In this document: in pieces, positions 1 through 9,981 of the stretch | How the letters are laid out: the number at the start of each line of letters is the position of its first letter | Position numbering within the stretch: the stretch's first letter is position 1 | DNA from: Alicyclobacillus fastidiosus | GTDB lineage: Bacteria; Bacillota; Bacilli; Alicyclobacillales; Alicyclobacillaceae | Reading direction: 5' to 3' | NCBI RefSeq assembly: GCF_026651875.1 | Contig: NZ_CP104067.1 | Span: forward strand, 5,012,501 to 5,076,500 | Length of the DNA stretch: 64,000 bases | Position numbers and translations under genes: made by a program | The notes under the pieces: model-generated | Database searches by the model: none | Seen by the model: the letters and a program-made list of their open reading frames with translations, nothing else | What the model was told of the DNA's origin: nothing

Positions 1-1591
1 GAATGGAAAACATTCACTTTGTTTTACATCGATAACACCTTGCTTCAAACGGCTTGAGTACAAGATGCCCAGACAGCGCTTCGATTTCCCCGTCATAGTT
101 CGATAGAATCACCTCTGTTCCCGACAAATCAATCCACGTCGGCGTTTCAAACGACCGGAACCCGTCATGAAAGTTACACACCACGAGCCACAATTCATCA
201 TGTAATGTGCGTGTGAAAGCATAGATATCGGAACATCCATTTTCAATTAACTGATATTTTCCGTAGACCATTATCGGATGACTTTTTCGTAATCCAATAA
301 GCTTCCTATAATAGTTCAAAACCGAGTTCGGATCCGCTTGTGCCGTCTCAACATTGATCTTTGTGTAATTGGGATTCACTTTTATCCATGGGTCTGCTTG
401 TGAAAACCCGCCATTTTCACTTCCGTTCCACTGCATCGGCGTTCTCGCATTGTCACGTCCTTTTGCGTGAATTGCCCTCATAACAACGCCAGGGTCTTCC
501 CCACCATCGGTTACCCGGTCTCGCCATAAGTTGTGGATTTCCAAATCCTTGTACTCGTCGATATGCTCGAAAGCCACATTTGTCATACCTATCTCTTCGC
601 CCTGATAGATAAACGGCGTGCCTTGGTGCATATGAAGAAAGGTCGCCAGCATCTTTGCAGATTCGACTCGATACTCTGTGTCATTTCCGAAGCGTGAAAC
701 AGACCGGGGCTGGTCGTGGTTGTTTAAATAGAGACTGTTCCACGCAACCCCATCAAGTTCATTTTGCCACCGGCTCATGACCTGCTTCAGGTCGCTGAGT
801 TTCCATGATGTTACATTCCACTTGTTCCCTGTTTCATCCAGTGCCATGTGGTCGAACTGAAAGACCATATTCAGTTCCCGACGCTCTTCCCCCGAATACA
901 ATTTGGCCTGTTCTATGGTCACACCGCCAGTTTCACCGACGGTCATGATGTCGTACTTGGACAGGACAGATTCGTACATCTCCTGTAAAAACTCATGCAC
1001 ACGGGGACCGTCCGTAAAGTACTGACCGCCCCATGCGTATTTCGCCCCTCCGGGGTTTGGTGCACAAGGCATCCGCATGTCTTTGGAAATCAAATTAATG
1101 ACGTCCATCCGAAACCCGTCAATCCCCTTATCCAACCACCACCGCATCATGTCGAAGATGTCCCTGCGCACACGTGGATTGTCCCAATTTAAGTCCGGCT
1201 GTTTGGGGCTGAACAGATGCAAATAGTATTCATCCGTATTCTCGTCATACGCCCAAGCAGACCCACCAAACATTGAACCCCAGTTATTTGGTGGGCCTCC
1301 TTTTTTACCCGGTCGCCATATGTAATAATCCCTATATGCGTTGTCTTTTGACCTTCGTGATTCCACAAACCATTTGTGTTCATCAGATGTGTGGTTCACA
1401 ACTAAGTCCATAATCAGTCTCATTTTGCGTTCATGAACACCGGCTAATAGTTCATCGAAATCTTTCATTGTGCCAAATTCATGCATAATCTCCCGATAAT
1501 CACTGATATCATAGCCATTGTCATCATTAGGTGACTGATAAATTGGACTAAGCCAAATTACATCAACCCCTAAGTCTTTTAGATAGTCTAG

Positions 1592-3212
1592 GAGCGTGTC
1601 CGAGTAATCCCTGAAGTATTTTGTAAAAGGAAATTTCCGGATCAATAACGAAGTCCCCTGTATTGGTATTCACAGTGGAGGCTTCGAATCTTGGGAAAAA
1701 AGTTTCGTGACTACGACCCGAACCAACTCATTCTACTACCACCGGGGTTAAATGAATGGCTACCTGACGGCCACCTGGCGAACTTTGTCAGTGATGTGGT
1801 CGATCATATCGATATCTCCATCATTACAAAACAGTACGAACAAGAACTGCGAGGTTTTCCCCCGTACCACCCGGCAATGTTATTGAAGATTCTGGTTTAC
1901 GCATATTGCACAGGCATGTACTCTTCCAGAAAGATCGCAAAGGCCTGTCAGGATGTAGTGGCGTTCCGAGTCCTGTCCGCAAATCAGTTCCCGGATTTCC
2001 GGACAATCAGTGATTTTCGGAAACGCCATTTGGTCACCTTCAAAGAACTTTTCTTGGAAGTCTTGAAGATTGCCCAACATGCAGGGATGGTTAAGCTCGG
2101 GCATGTATCGCTGGATGGCAGCAAGATTCGGGCAAACGCATCCAAACATAAAGCGATGAGTTACGAGCGGATGAAGCAGCAAGAGCAACGACTCCGCCAA
2201 GAAATCGCCGAGCTTACGCAGCAGGCTGAACGCACCGACCATAGTGAAGATAAAAAGTACGGTAACACCATGGGCGATGAACTCCCTGAAGAGTTAGCCC
2301 GTAGAGAGACCCGGTTGGCAAAAATTCAGGAAGCAATGTCCTCTCTGGAGAAAGAGGCCAAGGAAAGAGTGGAACAACAGCAACAGAAAGACGAACAACA
2401 AGACAAGAAGGACGATGACAACGGCCCCACCAACCAGACAGGCGCCAGGAAACGCGGTCGTCCACGCAAGGAGAGTCATCTCGCAGGTGTTCCGGAGGAC
2501 AAGGCTCAACGCAACTTCACGGATCCGGAATCTCGCATTATGAAATCGAAAGACGGCTTTATCCAAGCATACAATGTGCAGGCTGTCGTCGATGAAGAGT
2601 ACCAAATCATTGTTGCAACAGATGTTATAGACCACACAAATGACCACGGTGTCCTGCGTACAATGGTCGAAATGACGGCGGAGAATACGAAAGCGACGAT
2701 GCACAAAATCTCATGTGATGCTGGCTACTTTGCCGAAGACGACGTGACATGGCTTCAAGAGAAAGAAATTGACCCATACATCGCAACAGGTCGTCAAAAG
2801 CACAATGAAGTGCCTGAGTCACCGAGAGGACGAATACCGAAACACTACACCATTAAGCAACGTATGACTCGGAAACTAAAAACAAAGAAGGGCCGTGCCG
2901 TCTACGCGAGACGCAAGGCTATCGTAGAGCCTGTGTACGGTCAAATTAAGGGTTGTCGACGATTCGACCAATTCTCACTTCGAAGCCTTGAGAAGGTCAG
3001 AGGAGAATGGTCGTTAGTTACCATGTGCCATAATCTGCTTAAGATATTCAAATACGGTCATATAAACTGGGCAACGTGCTAAAGATGGTGCTTAACCGAC
3101 CAGTCCCCGTCTAATGAAGTAAGTGCCCATGGGGAAAGTCACCCATAGTCGAATAAAATATGGAACTGAACTCAAATGCAGAAAGTCTAAGCCGCAATAC
3201 TCGGACACGCTC
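1592..3212 (+). mobile_element. IS1182-family insertion sequence, 1621 bp
   Basis: The terminal inverted repeats GAGCGTGTCCGAGTA (1592-1606) and its complement (3198-3212) enclose one transposase gene. The 4-bp target CTAG is duplicated at 1588-1591 and 3213-3216, which fits the palindromic 4-bp duplications known for IS1182 elements. Removing the element and one CTAG restores the GH13 frame exactly, so the insertion is simple and probably recent. Confidence 0.95.
1691..3082 (+). CDS. IS1182-family DDE transposase
   Basis: This 463-residue transposase catalyses excision and insertion of the surrounding element. The N-terminus (PNQLILLPPGLNEWLP, followed by the DUF772-like FPPYHPAMLLKILVYAY region) is typical of IS1182. 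DDE residues are visible in SLDGSKIRANASKH (Asp142), CDAGYFAEDD and IVEPVYGQIKGCRRF. A Gln/Lys/Glu-rich linker with coiled-coil character spans about residues 165-245. The start is TTG at 1691 behind a GGAG site. The frame is intact, so the element may still be active. A 64-bp piece identical to 1875-1938 recurs at 63757-63820. Confidence 0.95.
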   Translation: MGKKFRDYDPNQLILLPPGLNEWLPDGHLANFVSDVVDHIDISIITKQYEQELRGFPPYHPAMLLKILVYAYCTGMYSSRKIAKACQDVVAFRVLSANQFPDFRTISDFRKRHLVTFKELFLEVLKIAQHAGMVKLGHVSLDGSKIRANASKHKAMSYERMKQQEQRLRQEIAELTQQAERTDHSEDKKYGNTMGDELPEELARRETRLAKIQEAMSSLEKEAKERVEQQQQKDEQQDKKDDDNGPTNQTGARKRGRPRKESHLAGVPEDKAQRNFTDPESRIMKSKDGFIQAYNVQAVVDEEYQIIVATDVIDHTNDHGVLRTMVEMTAENTKATMHKISCDAGYFAEDDVTWLQEKEIDPYIATGRQKHNEVPESPRGRIPKHYTIKQRMTRKLKTKKGRAVYARRKAIVEPVYGQIKGCRRFDQFSLRSLEKVRGEWSLVTMCHNLLKIFKYGHINWATC

Positions 3213-3400
3213 CTAGTCGTGAAATAATCCCCTGTAGGTCTCCAATACCATCTCCGTTTGAATCCATAAAACTTCGAGGGTAAATTTGGTATACGACAGC
3301 TTCTTTCCACCACTCTGCCTTCATTTAAATCAGTCCTTCCAAGAAACCTTGTTCAATCACTGCACCACGTGGTTCCTAAACAAAGGAGAGGACCATGAAA

Positions 3401-3459
3401 ATGCTCCCCTGAAGGTAAACAAGGTTTGTTTATTTCACCCGCTAGCTTCAGGAGAGCAT
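3401..3459. other. Nested hairpin between GH94 and GH13
   Basis: ATGCTCCCCTGAAG (3401-3414) pairs, with two mismatches, with CTTCAGGAGAGCAT (3446-3459). A second small hairpin (TAAACAA/TTTGTTTA) lies in its loop. It sits between the GH94 stop and the GH13 start on the operon strand. It could act as a processing, stability or attenuation element; no U-run follows it, so it is not a classical terminator. Confidence 0.5.
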
Positions 3460-3493
3460 ATTACAAGGGACAGCCCCTACTTTGCCGTTAAGT

Positions 3494-6400
3494 TCATGCC
3501 ATGAAAATGTGGATCAAGTTCTCTCCATTTATCAAAACCTTGTCCAATACACTCCTCCTAATGACACATCCTCCATTTCTATATTTGTTCTCAATGACTC
3601 CCGTTACAACATCTTGACCATTAATAGCTATTCGTCTAAGCTCTGGACCCATTAAATGATAGACAAAGACGACAGGATATCCATGTAGCCGAAAATGAAA
3701 CTGTAATCCGTTTAGGGCCTGTGGTAACACGGGATCGATTACGAGATCGCCAAACGCAGATCGAATTCCCAGACAATTAGAGATTAGCTGGTTCATATAG
3801 ATTCCCGGGCCACTAGAGTATATACGCCATCCCCCTTTGACATCCACGGTGCCATCTCTCAACCTGTCAAATAGATCTTGTGCTTCGTATCGTGTGAGAA
3901 ACTGACCATCGGAACTGCTAAAGTAGGTGTTGCTTTGCCGAAGTGCAGCATTAGGAACGACGTTCTGAATACCGATAGGATTCACCATCTGAAGTCCTTG
4001 CCACGCTTCATCGCTTTTGCCCAGTTTCGCCATGGCTTCTACAAACCGAATGTGCGCGTGAACATACTGAAGCCCTATTTCGCGACCAAAGTTAGCAGCC
4101 TGCTCGGCACGCTTAAAGTGAGTGCTTACCCCTCCGTTGTATCGGGCCGGTCTGCTCATCAGCCGAACACCATCGGGGAAATACATTTCCTTCTTGATAA
4201 TTTGATAATGGGCTTCGGCTTTCTCTGGTTCGAATAATTCGCTAATCATACTTCGTATCATAGGGAGTAAGCGATACGAGATGCCTGTAGTCTGATCACT
4301 AGGGTGTAACATGAACTCCGTTTGTCCGTTAGGTTCCATCAGGACAAACCCTGGAATGACTTCTGACTTAGACAAAAGGTTGTGGAAGTCCTCAGCAATT
4401 TCGGAAGCCAGGGTTTGTAGTTCCCTCCACATCCCCGTGTCTACTTGCTCGAGCGCGTGCGACAACCGTTGCACCGTCTGATAGGTTAATGCAACCGTCC
4501 AACTACTAACCAAACGTTGCTTGAGTTCAGCATTGGCTGGCTGAAGCGTATCATCCCAATCACCATCACCGTAAAGTGGCAAATGTGTCCCTGGTGCAAA
4601 GTGATCCTTGATATAGCGAATTTGCTTCTGAATGTGTGAGAAAATCGTTTCTGATTCTGTAGTGAATGTAAAGCTCTCGCGGTCTGTATAGCACACTTCC
4701 TGATTCAGAATGCTGTAATCGTTCGTTATCGTGATATAGTCGGCCAATGCTTTTAACGGCCATACGATGATGTCTCCATGACTTTCTTCTTGCTGGATAC
4801 TGTTGTATTTGTCAAACATGAACCATTGCGGCCAATTCCCATCGTCTTGATATTGATGGGCGTACACAATCTCCAAAATCTCTCGTACAGATTCATAGTT
4901 TTGGGTTGCCAAAAAGTACTCCGTTGGGCCCTGACATACATCTCTTGTTCCCCACGCTGCCCCGCCATACTGTTCCAGCCCATGTGGCACAGAATAGTGA
5001 ACGAGCATGTTATGTGTAAACCACCATGCAATGTCGTTGTATTTCTCAAGTTCAACCGATGAACCGTCATTTCGCGACAAACGAAAACCATTCATCACCG
5101 ATTGATAGAATAGACGAAAACGTTCAATTTCGGACTCCAAATCGCGAGCGACAAACGGCGTCTCTTCTCCATGGAGAAGTCCTTGGGTGACCATGTCCCA
5201 TTCGCTCGTCTCACTCAGTTCCAGCACGACGAGTGAACAGGCCCTTGAGGCAACATTCGTTGCGATTAGATTTTCATCCTTCAAGACGATATCTGCTCCG
5301 TACAATCGCTGACGATAACACAACTTGGGGTGTACATGAAAACTATCTGATTCCTTGTCCGAATAAACCGAAATTGTTTCACCGTCAAACTCAGTACGGA
5401 ACGGCACTTCATATTCTTGGTTATTCATGGATACTTGACTTGTAACCAAGTAGCGATACGTTTTCCCCACCGCCGAACGAACATTCAGTCGGATTTCTGG
5501 GGAATCAAATACAGTGTAGTTCGTGACGATGAGAAGATCGTCTTCGGTCTTGTAGTACCATCGAGCGTAATTGAACCCGAGTTCGAACAAAGAAGGCATC
5601 GTTAACAAATGGTACATACCATTCATCTCAATATAGATGCGCTGTCCAGGTGTTTTCATAATGTTCAAGGCATCTCGAGTATTGGTGATCATCTTATTAA
5701 ATGAAGTGTTACCGACCGTCAACTGGGAATTAAAAACGCCGTACATGTAGGAAGTTGATGTCAGAACATTCTCGAGAACCCTATCATTCTTGCCAGTCAT
5801 TAAGATGTGACCGTGAGGCCGTTCCACAAGCATTTCCTTTTCTTTCAACACCACGTGCTCATGGGTGTCGGTGAAAAAAGAAAGTAACGTCTCTCCAACC
5901 CACTCTTCTTCATGTCTGTGTGGAAAGTAGAACTCTAATTCTTCTGGCGTCATTCGAATTGTATGAAGCGGTTCTCCAAATAAGGGAGAAATGATAGCTC
6001 TCTTCACGTGCTCAACTGGCGAATTACTTTGTGCTTGAATCTGTTCCCACACGCTTTCAACATCGTCATAGAATTCCAACTGTTGAACGGCTGTGTGATG
6101 ATCTTCCTTATACAGGCCGTAGAAGACAATGTTTTCAGTGCCACGGAGGTGTTTACGCTCTGACTGTAACGCCGTATACGCAAATTCATATTGGTATATC
6201 TCATTAGCAAGTGTACGCTCAGTTAATACTTTTGGTTGGTTTGTTTCTTTATACGAAATCCCAAAGAATTGAAATCCGTCTGTGGAATAGCCAACCGCTC
6301 TCGTCAAACACCCGTGTTGTATATACGGAAATGACCCATCTTGGGGTTGATTTTGTCGGGAGCATATTACATAGCCTCTGATTTCGTCTTGGAAGACCTT

Positions 6401-6838
6401 ATGGTCGATGTATTGAGACACATACGCTTCGTTCGAACGAACAGCGTCCTTGTGAGCTAGCCCTAGATCCTGTCCTAGAATGACGTCGATATCCACATCA
6501 TTTCCACTTACATTTACATCCCAAAACCAAATGCCTTGGCCATGAAGATAAAATGTCACTTCGTACTGGACTAAATCCGCCTCTCCTCTCCAGACCACCC
6601 TTCCATCACCGACATACACATCACTTGTGGATTTTACGCCCAGCAACGGATAGACCTTCACTGCGGTATCTCGATAGACTCGTAAGTATAGATTATTGAG
6701 CGATCCATCAATCGAATTGGTAACCAATCGATTCATTAAAATAGATTTGTGTGTCGCCTTTGAAATGTCGCCACTATTAAGAAAGGTAAAGTCAAAGTCC
6801 CCGGCTTTTACATGAAACTCTGAACTGTCGAAAATCAT
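3494..6838 (-). CDS. GH94 phosphorylase, candidate 1,2-beta-oligoglucan phosphorylase
   Basis: This 1114-residue cytoplasmic enzyme is expected to split beta-glucosidic bonds with phosphate, releasing glucose 1-phosphate. GH94 signatures are YGGAAWGTRDVCQGP (residues 624-638) and YGDGDWDD (756-763), the block that holds the catalytic Asp in the family. There is a beta-rich N-terminal domain of roughly 270 residues, an (alpha/alpha)6 barrel and a C-terminal jelly-roll region (GGWRIYSSGPGIY onward). The length matches the 1,2-beta-oligoglucan (sophoro-oligosaccharide) phosphorylases of about 1110 residues, which are far longer than cellobiose phosphorylases of about 800. DWDD replaces the more usual DWND. 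A GGGGGAT site precedes the ATG. The nearby GH3 enzyme fits the same substrate. The GH94 family call is firm; the linkage specificity is inferred. Confidence 0.88.
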   Translation of the reverse strand: MIFDSSEFHVKAGDFDFTFLNSGDISKATHKSILMNRLVTNSIDGSLNNLYLRVYRDTAVKVYPLLGVKSTSDVYVGDGRVVWRGEADLVQYEVTFYLHGQGIWFWDVNVSGNDVDIDVILGQDLGLAHKDAVRSNEAYVSQYIDHKVFQDEIRGYVICSRQNQPQDGSFPYIQHGCLTRAVGYSTDGFQFFGISYKETNQPKVLTERTLANEIYQYEFAYTALQSERKHLRGTENIVFYGLYKEDHHTAVQQLEFYDDVESVWEQIQAQSNSPVEHVKRAIISPLFGEPLHTIRMTPEELEFYFPHRHEEEWVGETLLSFFTDTHEHVVLKEKEMLVERPHGHILMTGKNDRVLENVLTSTSYMYGVFNSQLTVGNTSFNKMITNTRDALNIMKTPGQRIYIEMNGMYHLLTMPSLFELGFNYARWYYKTEDDLLIVTNYTVFDSPEIRLNVRSAVGKTYRYLVTSQVSMNNQEYEVPFRTEFDGETISVYSDKESDSFHVHPKLCYRQRLYGADIVLKDENLIATNVASRACSLVVLELSETSEWDMVTQGLLHGEETPFVARDLESEIERFRLFYQSVMNGFRLSRNDGSSVELEKYNDIAWWFTHNMLVHYSVPHGLEQYGGAAWGTRDVCQGPTEYFLATQNYESVREILEIVYAHQYQDDGNWPQWFMFDKYNSIQQEESHGDIIVWPLKALADYITITNDYSILNQEVCYTDRESFTFTTESETIFSHIQKQIRYIKDHFAPGTHLPLYGDGDWDDTLQPANAELKQRLVSSWTVALTYQTVQRLSHALEQVDTGMWRELQTLASEIAEDFHNLLSKSEVIPGFVLMEPNGQTEFMLHPSDQTTGISYRLLPMIRSMISELFEPEKAEAHYQIIKKEMYFPDGVRLMSRPARYNGGVSTHFKRAEQAANFGREIGLQYVHAHIRFVEAMAKLGKSDEAWQGLQMVNPIGIQNVVPNAALRQSNTYFSSSDGQFLTRYEAQDLFDRLRDGTVDVKGGWRIYSSGPGIYMNQLISNCLGIRSAFGDLVIDPVLPQALNGLQFHFRLHGYPVVFVYHLMGPELRRIAINGQDVVTGVIENKYRNGGCVIRRSVLDKVLINGENLIHIFMA

Positions 6839-7098
6839 CGATGTATCCCCCTATAGTCGTTTCACTCAAAGCTTGGAGTACAGTCACGATAATTAGATCC
6901 AATACAATACCAATCGAATCAATACATTGAGTGAGCCAGTGTGTCCCTAATACTCCGTATGGGCCTCAAAGAATCGATATCCAGCATGAGTATGCGCACG
7001 ATAAATCGCCCTCCAAATTCGCATTCTACGGACTTCTGAGCATAGGGCACATCAAGTTCTAGATGCCAACAACCATGGAACGAACTATCTGAAGCTAG
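6839..7098. other. Intergenic gap between oppF-like gene and GH94
   Basis: This 260-bp stretch has no credible gene. It holds the GH94 ribosome site (about 6843-6850 on the minus strand). I could not define a clear promoter or terminator hairpin, so GH94 may be cotranscribed with the transporter. Confidence 0.5.
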
Positions 7099-8064
7099 TC
7101 AATCAATATGATGACAAGCCACAAGGTGCGTATCTCTGTCCATCGTCGACAGAGCGGGAGCGGTCTGTCTGCATACATCGGTTACCTTCGGGCAACGATG
7201 GGCGAACGGACAGCCTTTCCGTCCCTCAAACAGGTTTGGCGCTTGAATGGCCGTTTCTTTCAAATTTCTACGAGCTGCAGTACCTGGTGTGGCAGCTAGT
7301 AACAGGTGCGTGTACGGATGCTTTGGATTCCTTATCAACTCGTCTGCGAGTCCCATTTCCATGACTCTTCCGCCATATAAGACCATAATTTTGTCACCAA
7401 AATAGTGAGCGGAAGCGAGATCGTGCGTGATGTAGAGATAACTCAGATCAAAATTATCCTTGAGCTCATTCAATAGCTCGAGGATATCTGCACGGATGGA
7501 CACGTCGAGCATGGAAATTGGCTCGTCAGCAACCAGAAATTTCGGGTTGACGGCCAGCGCACGTGCAATGGCAATACGCTGTCGTTGTCCACCTGACAAC
7601 TCGTGCGGATATTTATAACGTACTTCGTTCGCCGGTGTAAGGCCGACCACAGTTAATAATTCCTCGATTTTGTCATGAAGCTTTGAGCCCGTAAGTTTCT
7701 GATGCCTACGAATTGGAAATTTCAAATGCTGTTCAATCGTATTCACTGGATTCAACGACCCAAATGGATCTTGAAAGATCATTTGCACATTTTCCCGGTA
7801 GTTTCTCAGCCCTCGGCCTTTGCTTTTGGTCACGTCTGTCCCATCAAAATAGATTTTCCCTTGGGATGGTGTGAGAACTCGAACTAGCGCACGTCCAATT
7901 GTCGATTTCCCACTCCCCGATTCGCCCACAACAGCCAATACTTCTCTTTCTGCGATTTGGAAACTCACGTTATCCACAGGCGTGATAAATTTCCGTTTGC
8001 TACCGCGCCCGACCGCGAAACGAATAACCAGATCCTGCACATCAACAAGTGCTTGTTTACCCAT
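7099..8064 (-). CDS. Oligopeptide/oligosaccharide ABC transporter ATPase, OppF/DppF type
   Basis: This ATP-hydrolysing subunit of an Opp/Dpp-class importer acts on the cytoplasmic face of the membrane. Walker A GESGSGKST, signature LSGGQRQR, Walker B FLVADEP and the His-switch YITHDL are all present. The C-terminal oligo_HPY domain carries GCPFAHRCP and a later Cys. The ATG at 8064 has AGTAGGTG six bases upstream and overlaps the stop of the preceding ATPase gene; a GTG three codons upstream is less likely. At 321 residues it has the usual size. It pairs with the preceding ATPase, both permeases and the binding protein at 14860-16530. Confidence 0.93.
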   Translation of the reverse strand: MGKQALVDVQDLVIRFAVGRGSKRKFITPVDNVSFQIAEREVLAVVGESGSGKSTIGRALVRVLTPSQGKIYFDGTDVTKSKGRGLRNYRENVQMIFQDPFGSLNPVNTIEQHLKFPIRRHQKLTGSKLHDKIEELLTVVGLTPANEVRYKYPHELSGGQRQRIAIARALAVNPKFLVADEPISMLDVSIRADILELLNELKDNFDLSYLYITHDLASAHYFGDKIMVLYGGRVMEMGLADELIRNPKHPYTHLLLAATPGTAARRNLKETAIQAPNLFEGRKGCPFAHRCPKVTDVCRQTAPALSTMDRDTHLVACHHID

Positions 8065-9043
8065 TGTGTTCACCTACTTTCGCGTGGAAATGACACTCGA
8101 CAATGGATTTCTCTGTCTTCACGATAGGTGGAGCCTGGAGAGAACAAACTTCCTCCGCATACTTGCACCGAGGATGGAACGAACATCCACTTGGGATTTT
8201 ATCCAGAGCCGGAGGGGTACCTGGAATACCTCGTAATTTGGTCTTTTTATCCGTGAATCGCGGGATAGCGTGAATGAGCCCTTCCGTGTATGGATGATGC
8301 CCGTCTGGTGTGGACAACGTGCCACTATTGGCTACCTCCACCAATCGACCGCAGTACATAACGGCGACGCGATCCGCAATTTCCGAAACTAGGCTAAAGT
8401 CGTGACTGATAAACAGGATCGAAAATCCCAAACGTTCTTTTAACTCCATGATTTGATCCAAAATGGATTTTTGAACGACCACGTCCAGTGCAGTTGTTGG
8501 CTCGTCCATGATCACGAATTTGGGATTCAAAGCAATCGCAATGGCGATAATTACGCGTTGGCGCATACCTCCAGACAGCTCGTGAGGATAACTTTTTAAT
8601 CTACTCGGATCAATGCGGACCAGTCGGAATAACTCGCGAGCCAACTCAAGAGCCGCTTTCTTGCTGATACTGGGGTCGTGAAAACGTAACGTATCAATGA
8701 TCTGCTGTTCGACAGTCATGACTGGATTGAGTGCATTCATTGCACTCTGAAATACCATAGAAATGTTGCTCCACCGAAATGTGCGCAACGTTTCGGGATC
8801 CATATTGTAGAGGTCTTGACCAAGTACCTTCACAGATCCTTCGGTTACGTGGGCACCATTTTTCAGCAATCGCATGATTGCATAGGCCAATGTTGATTTT
8901 CCGCTACCAGATTCACCAATCAACCCGACGACTTCGTTTTCGTAGACGCTGAAGTCCACCTTACGGACAGCTTCGAGCACGCCCTTGGTCGTCTGATATC
9001 CCACAGATAGATTGTTCACTTCTAATACTGGTGTACGACTCAT
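8057..9043 (-). CDS. Oligopeptide/oligosaccharide ABC transporter ATPase, OppD/DppD type
   Basis: This 328-residue ATPase is the partner of the OppF-like subunit. It shows Walker A GESGSGKST, signature LSGGMRQR, Walker B FVIMDEPTTALD, the His-switch FISHDF and an oligo_HPY tail with GCSFHPRC. The ATG at 9043 follows GGAGGTGAG and overlaps the stop of the upstream permease as ATGA, so the long in-frame extension upstream is not part of the protein. The short overlaps on both sides indicate translational coupling. Confidence 0.93.
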   Translation of the reverse strand: MSRTPVLEVNNLSVGYQTTKGVLEAVRKVDFSVYENEVVGLIGESGSGKSTLAYAIMRLLKNGAHVTEGSVKVLGQDLYNMDPETLRTFRWSNISMVFQSAMNALNPVMTVEQQIIDTLRFHDPSISKKAALELARELFRLVRIDPSRLKSYPHELSGGMRQRVIIAIAIALNPKFVIMDEPTTALDVVVQKSILDQIMELKERLGFSILFISHDFSLVSEIADRVAVMYCGRLVEVANSGTLSTPDGHHPYTEGLIHAIPRFTDKKTKLRGIPGTPPALDKIPSGCSFHPRCKYAEEVCSLQAPPIVKTEKSIVECHFHAKVGEHNG

Positions 9044-9981
9044 GCACTCACCTCCACAGACGGACGTTTCTTGACTTTTGGCAACTTCCTTAAACGTGGA
9101 TTGGCGACTTCGTCTAAAGCAAAGTTCATGAAGGTAAACCCTAACCCCACAAGCGCAATCGACAATCCAGGCGGCACAAACCACCACCAAGCACCGCTCA
9201 AGAGTGCTCCGTTTTGTAATGCCGCGTTCAATATGCCACCCCAACTCTCTACGCTCTGACTGCCGATTCCCAACACTTCTAACCCTGCTTCGGCCAAAAT
9301 GGATCCAACACAAGCAAAGATGAAAGTATTAAATATGAACGACAGCATGTTGGGAAAAATTTGGGTCATGACGATGCGGAAATCGCTCATCCCCGCTAAC
9401 TTGGCAGCCAATACAAAATCGCGTTTGGCAAACGTCAATGCCTGTGCACGCTTCATACGTGCCCCATACGACCATGAAGTTAATCCAATCACGAGAATAA
9501 ACACATTTGGCCCTACGTTATGCACATAAGTAGAGATCACCACAATCAACGGAAACCCAGGAATGACAAGGAAAATTTGAATCAACTGATTCAATAGATA
9601 GTCTACCGTTCCACCTTTATAACCAGCGAATATACCGATGACTGCCGCAATAAAGGTTGAAATCGCACCAGCAACAATCCCAACATAGAGTGACGTGCGT
9701 GTTCCCCACACCCACTGACTCCATAGGTCTTGCCCCTCGTTCGTCGTTCCGAACCAAAAGCGTCCAGTTGGTGGCTGATTCGCTTGACCCACAATCGCCT
9801 GTGGATCGAAATGGGCTAAAAGTGGGGCAAAAATAGCCACTAAGGCAAATAAGGCGATCAATACAATGCCAAATGCTGCTTTGGAATTTTTGAAGAAGAT
9901 AGCCAGCGTCGTAAATTTCTTAGATTTCAGGCGTAGCTCGGCGACTGAAGCCGAATCTGGGGCTATCTGTGTTGTTCTCAC
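9040..9981 (-). CDS. ABC transporter permease, OppC/DppC type
   Basis: This 313-residue inner-membrane permease has one N-terminal helix near residues 30-55, a periplasmic segment (FWFGTTNEGQDLWSQ, typical of OppC) and five further helices. The coupling EAA-like loop reads ARMKRAQALTFAKRDFVLAAK. It overlaps the OppB-type gene by four bases (ATGA). It forms the translocation pore with the upstream permease. Confidence 0.92.
   Translation of the reverse strand: MRTTQIAPDSASVAELRLKSKKFTTLAIFFKNSKAAFGIVLIALFALVAIFAPLLAHFDPQAIVGQANQPPTGRFWFGTTNEGQDLWSQWVWGTRTSLYVGIVAGAISTFIAAVIGIFAGYKGGTVDYLLNQLIQIFLVIPGFPLIVVISTYVHNVGPNVFILVIGLTSWSYGARMKRAQALTFAKRDFVLAAKLAGMSDFRIVMTQIFPNMLSFIFNTFIFACVGSILAEAGLEVLGIGSQSVESWGGILNAALQNGALLSGAWWWFVPPGLSIALVGLGFTFMNFALDEVANPRLRKLPKVKKRPSVEVSA

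Larger units (their letters stand above)
14..3324 (-). pseudogene. GH13 oligo-1,6-glucosidase / alpha-glucosidase, interrupted by IS1182-family element
   Basis: The gene encodes a cytoplasmic GH13 enzyme that hydrolyses alpha-1,6 or alpha-1,4 gluco-oligosaccharides. The main part (14-1587) carries the conserved blocks DLVVNHTSDEH, GFRMDVINL (nucleophile Asp), a GETGG acid/base Glu and NNHDQPR. The first 37 codons lie beyond the insertion at 3213-3324 and read MKAEWWKEAVVYQIYPRSF and then DGIGDL, the classic family start. Their ATG at 3324 follows an AAGGA ribosome site. Joining 3324-3213 to 1587-14 gives 1686 nt, a 561-residue frame typical of the family, with one CTAG kept. The remaining 543-codon frame starts inside the IS and lacks the first beta strand, so it is very probably inactive. 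The gene is the last in the glycan operon, after GH94. Confidence 0.95.
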
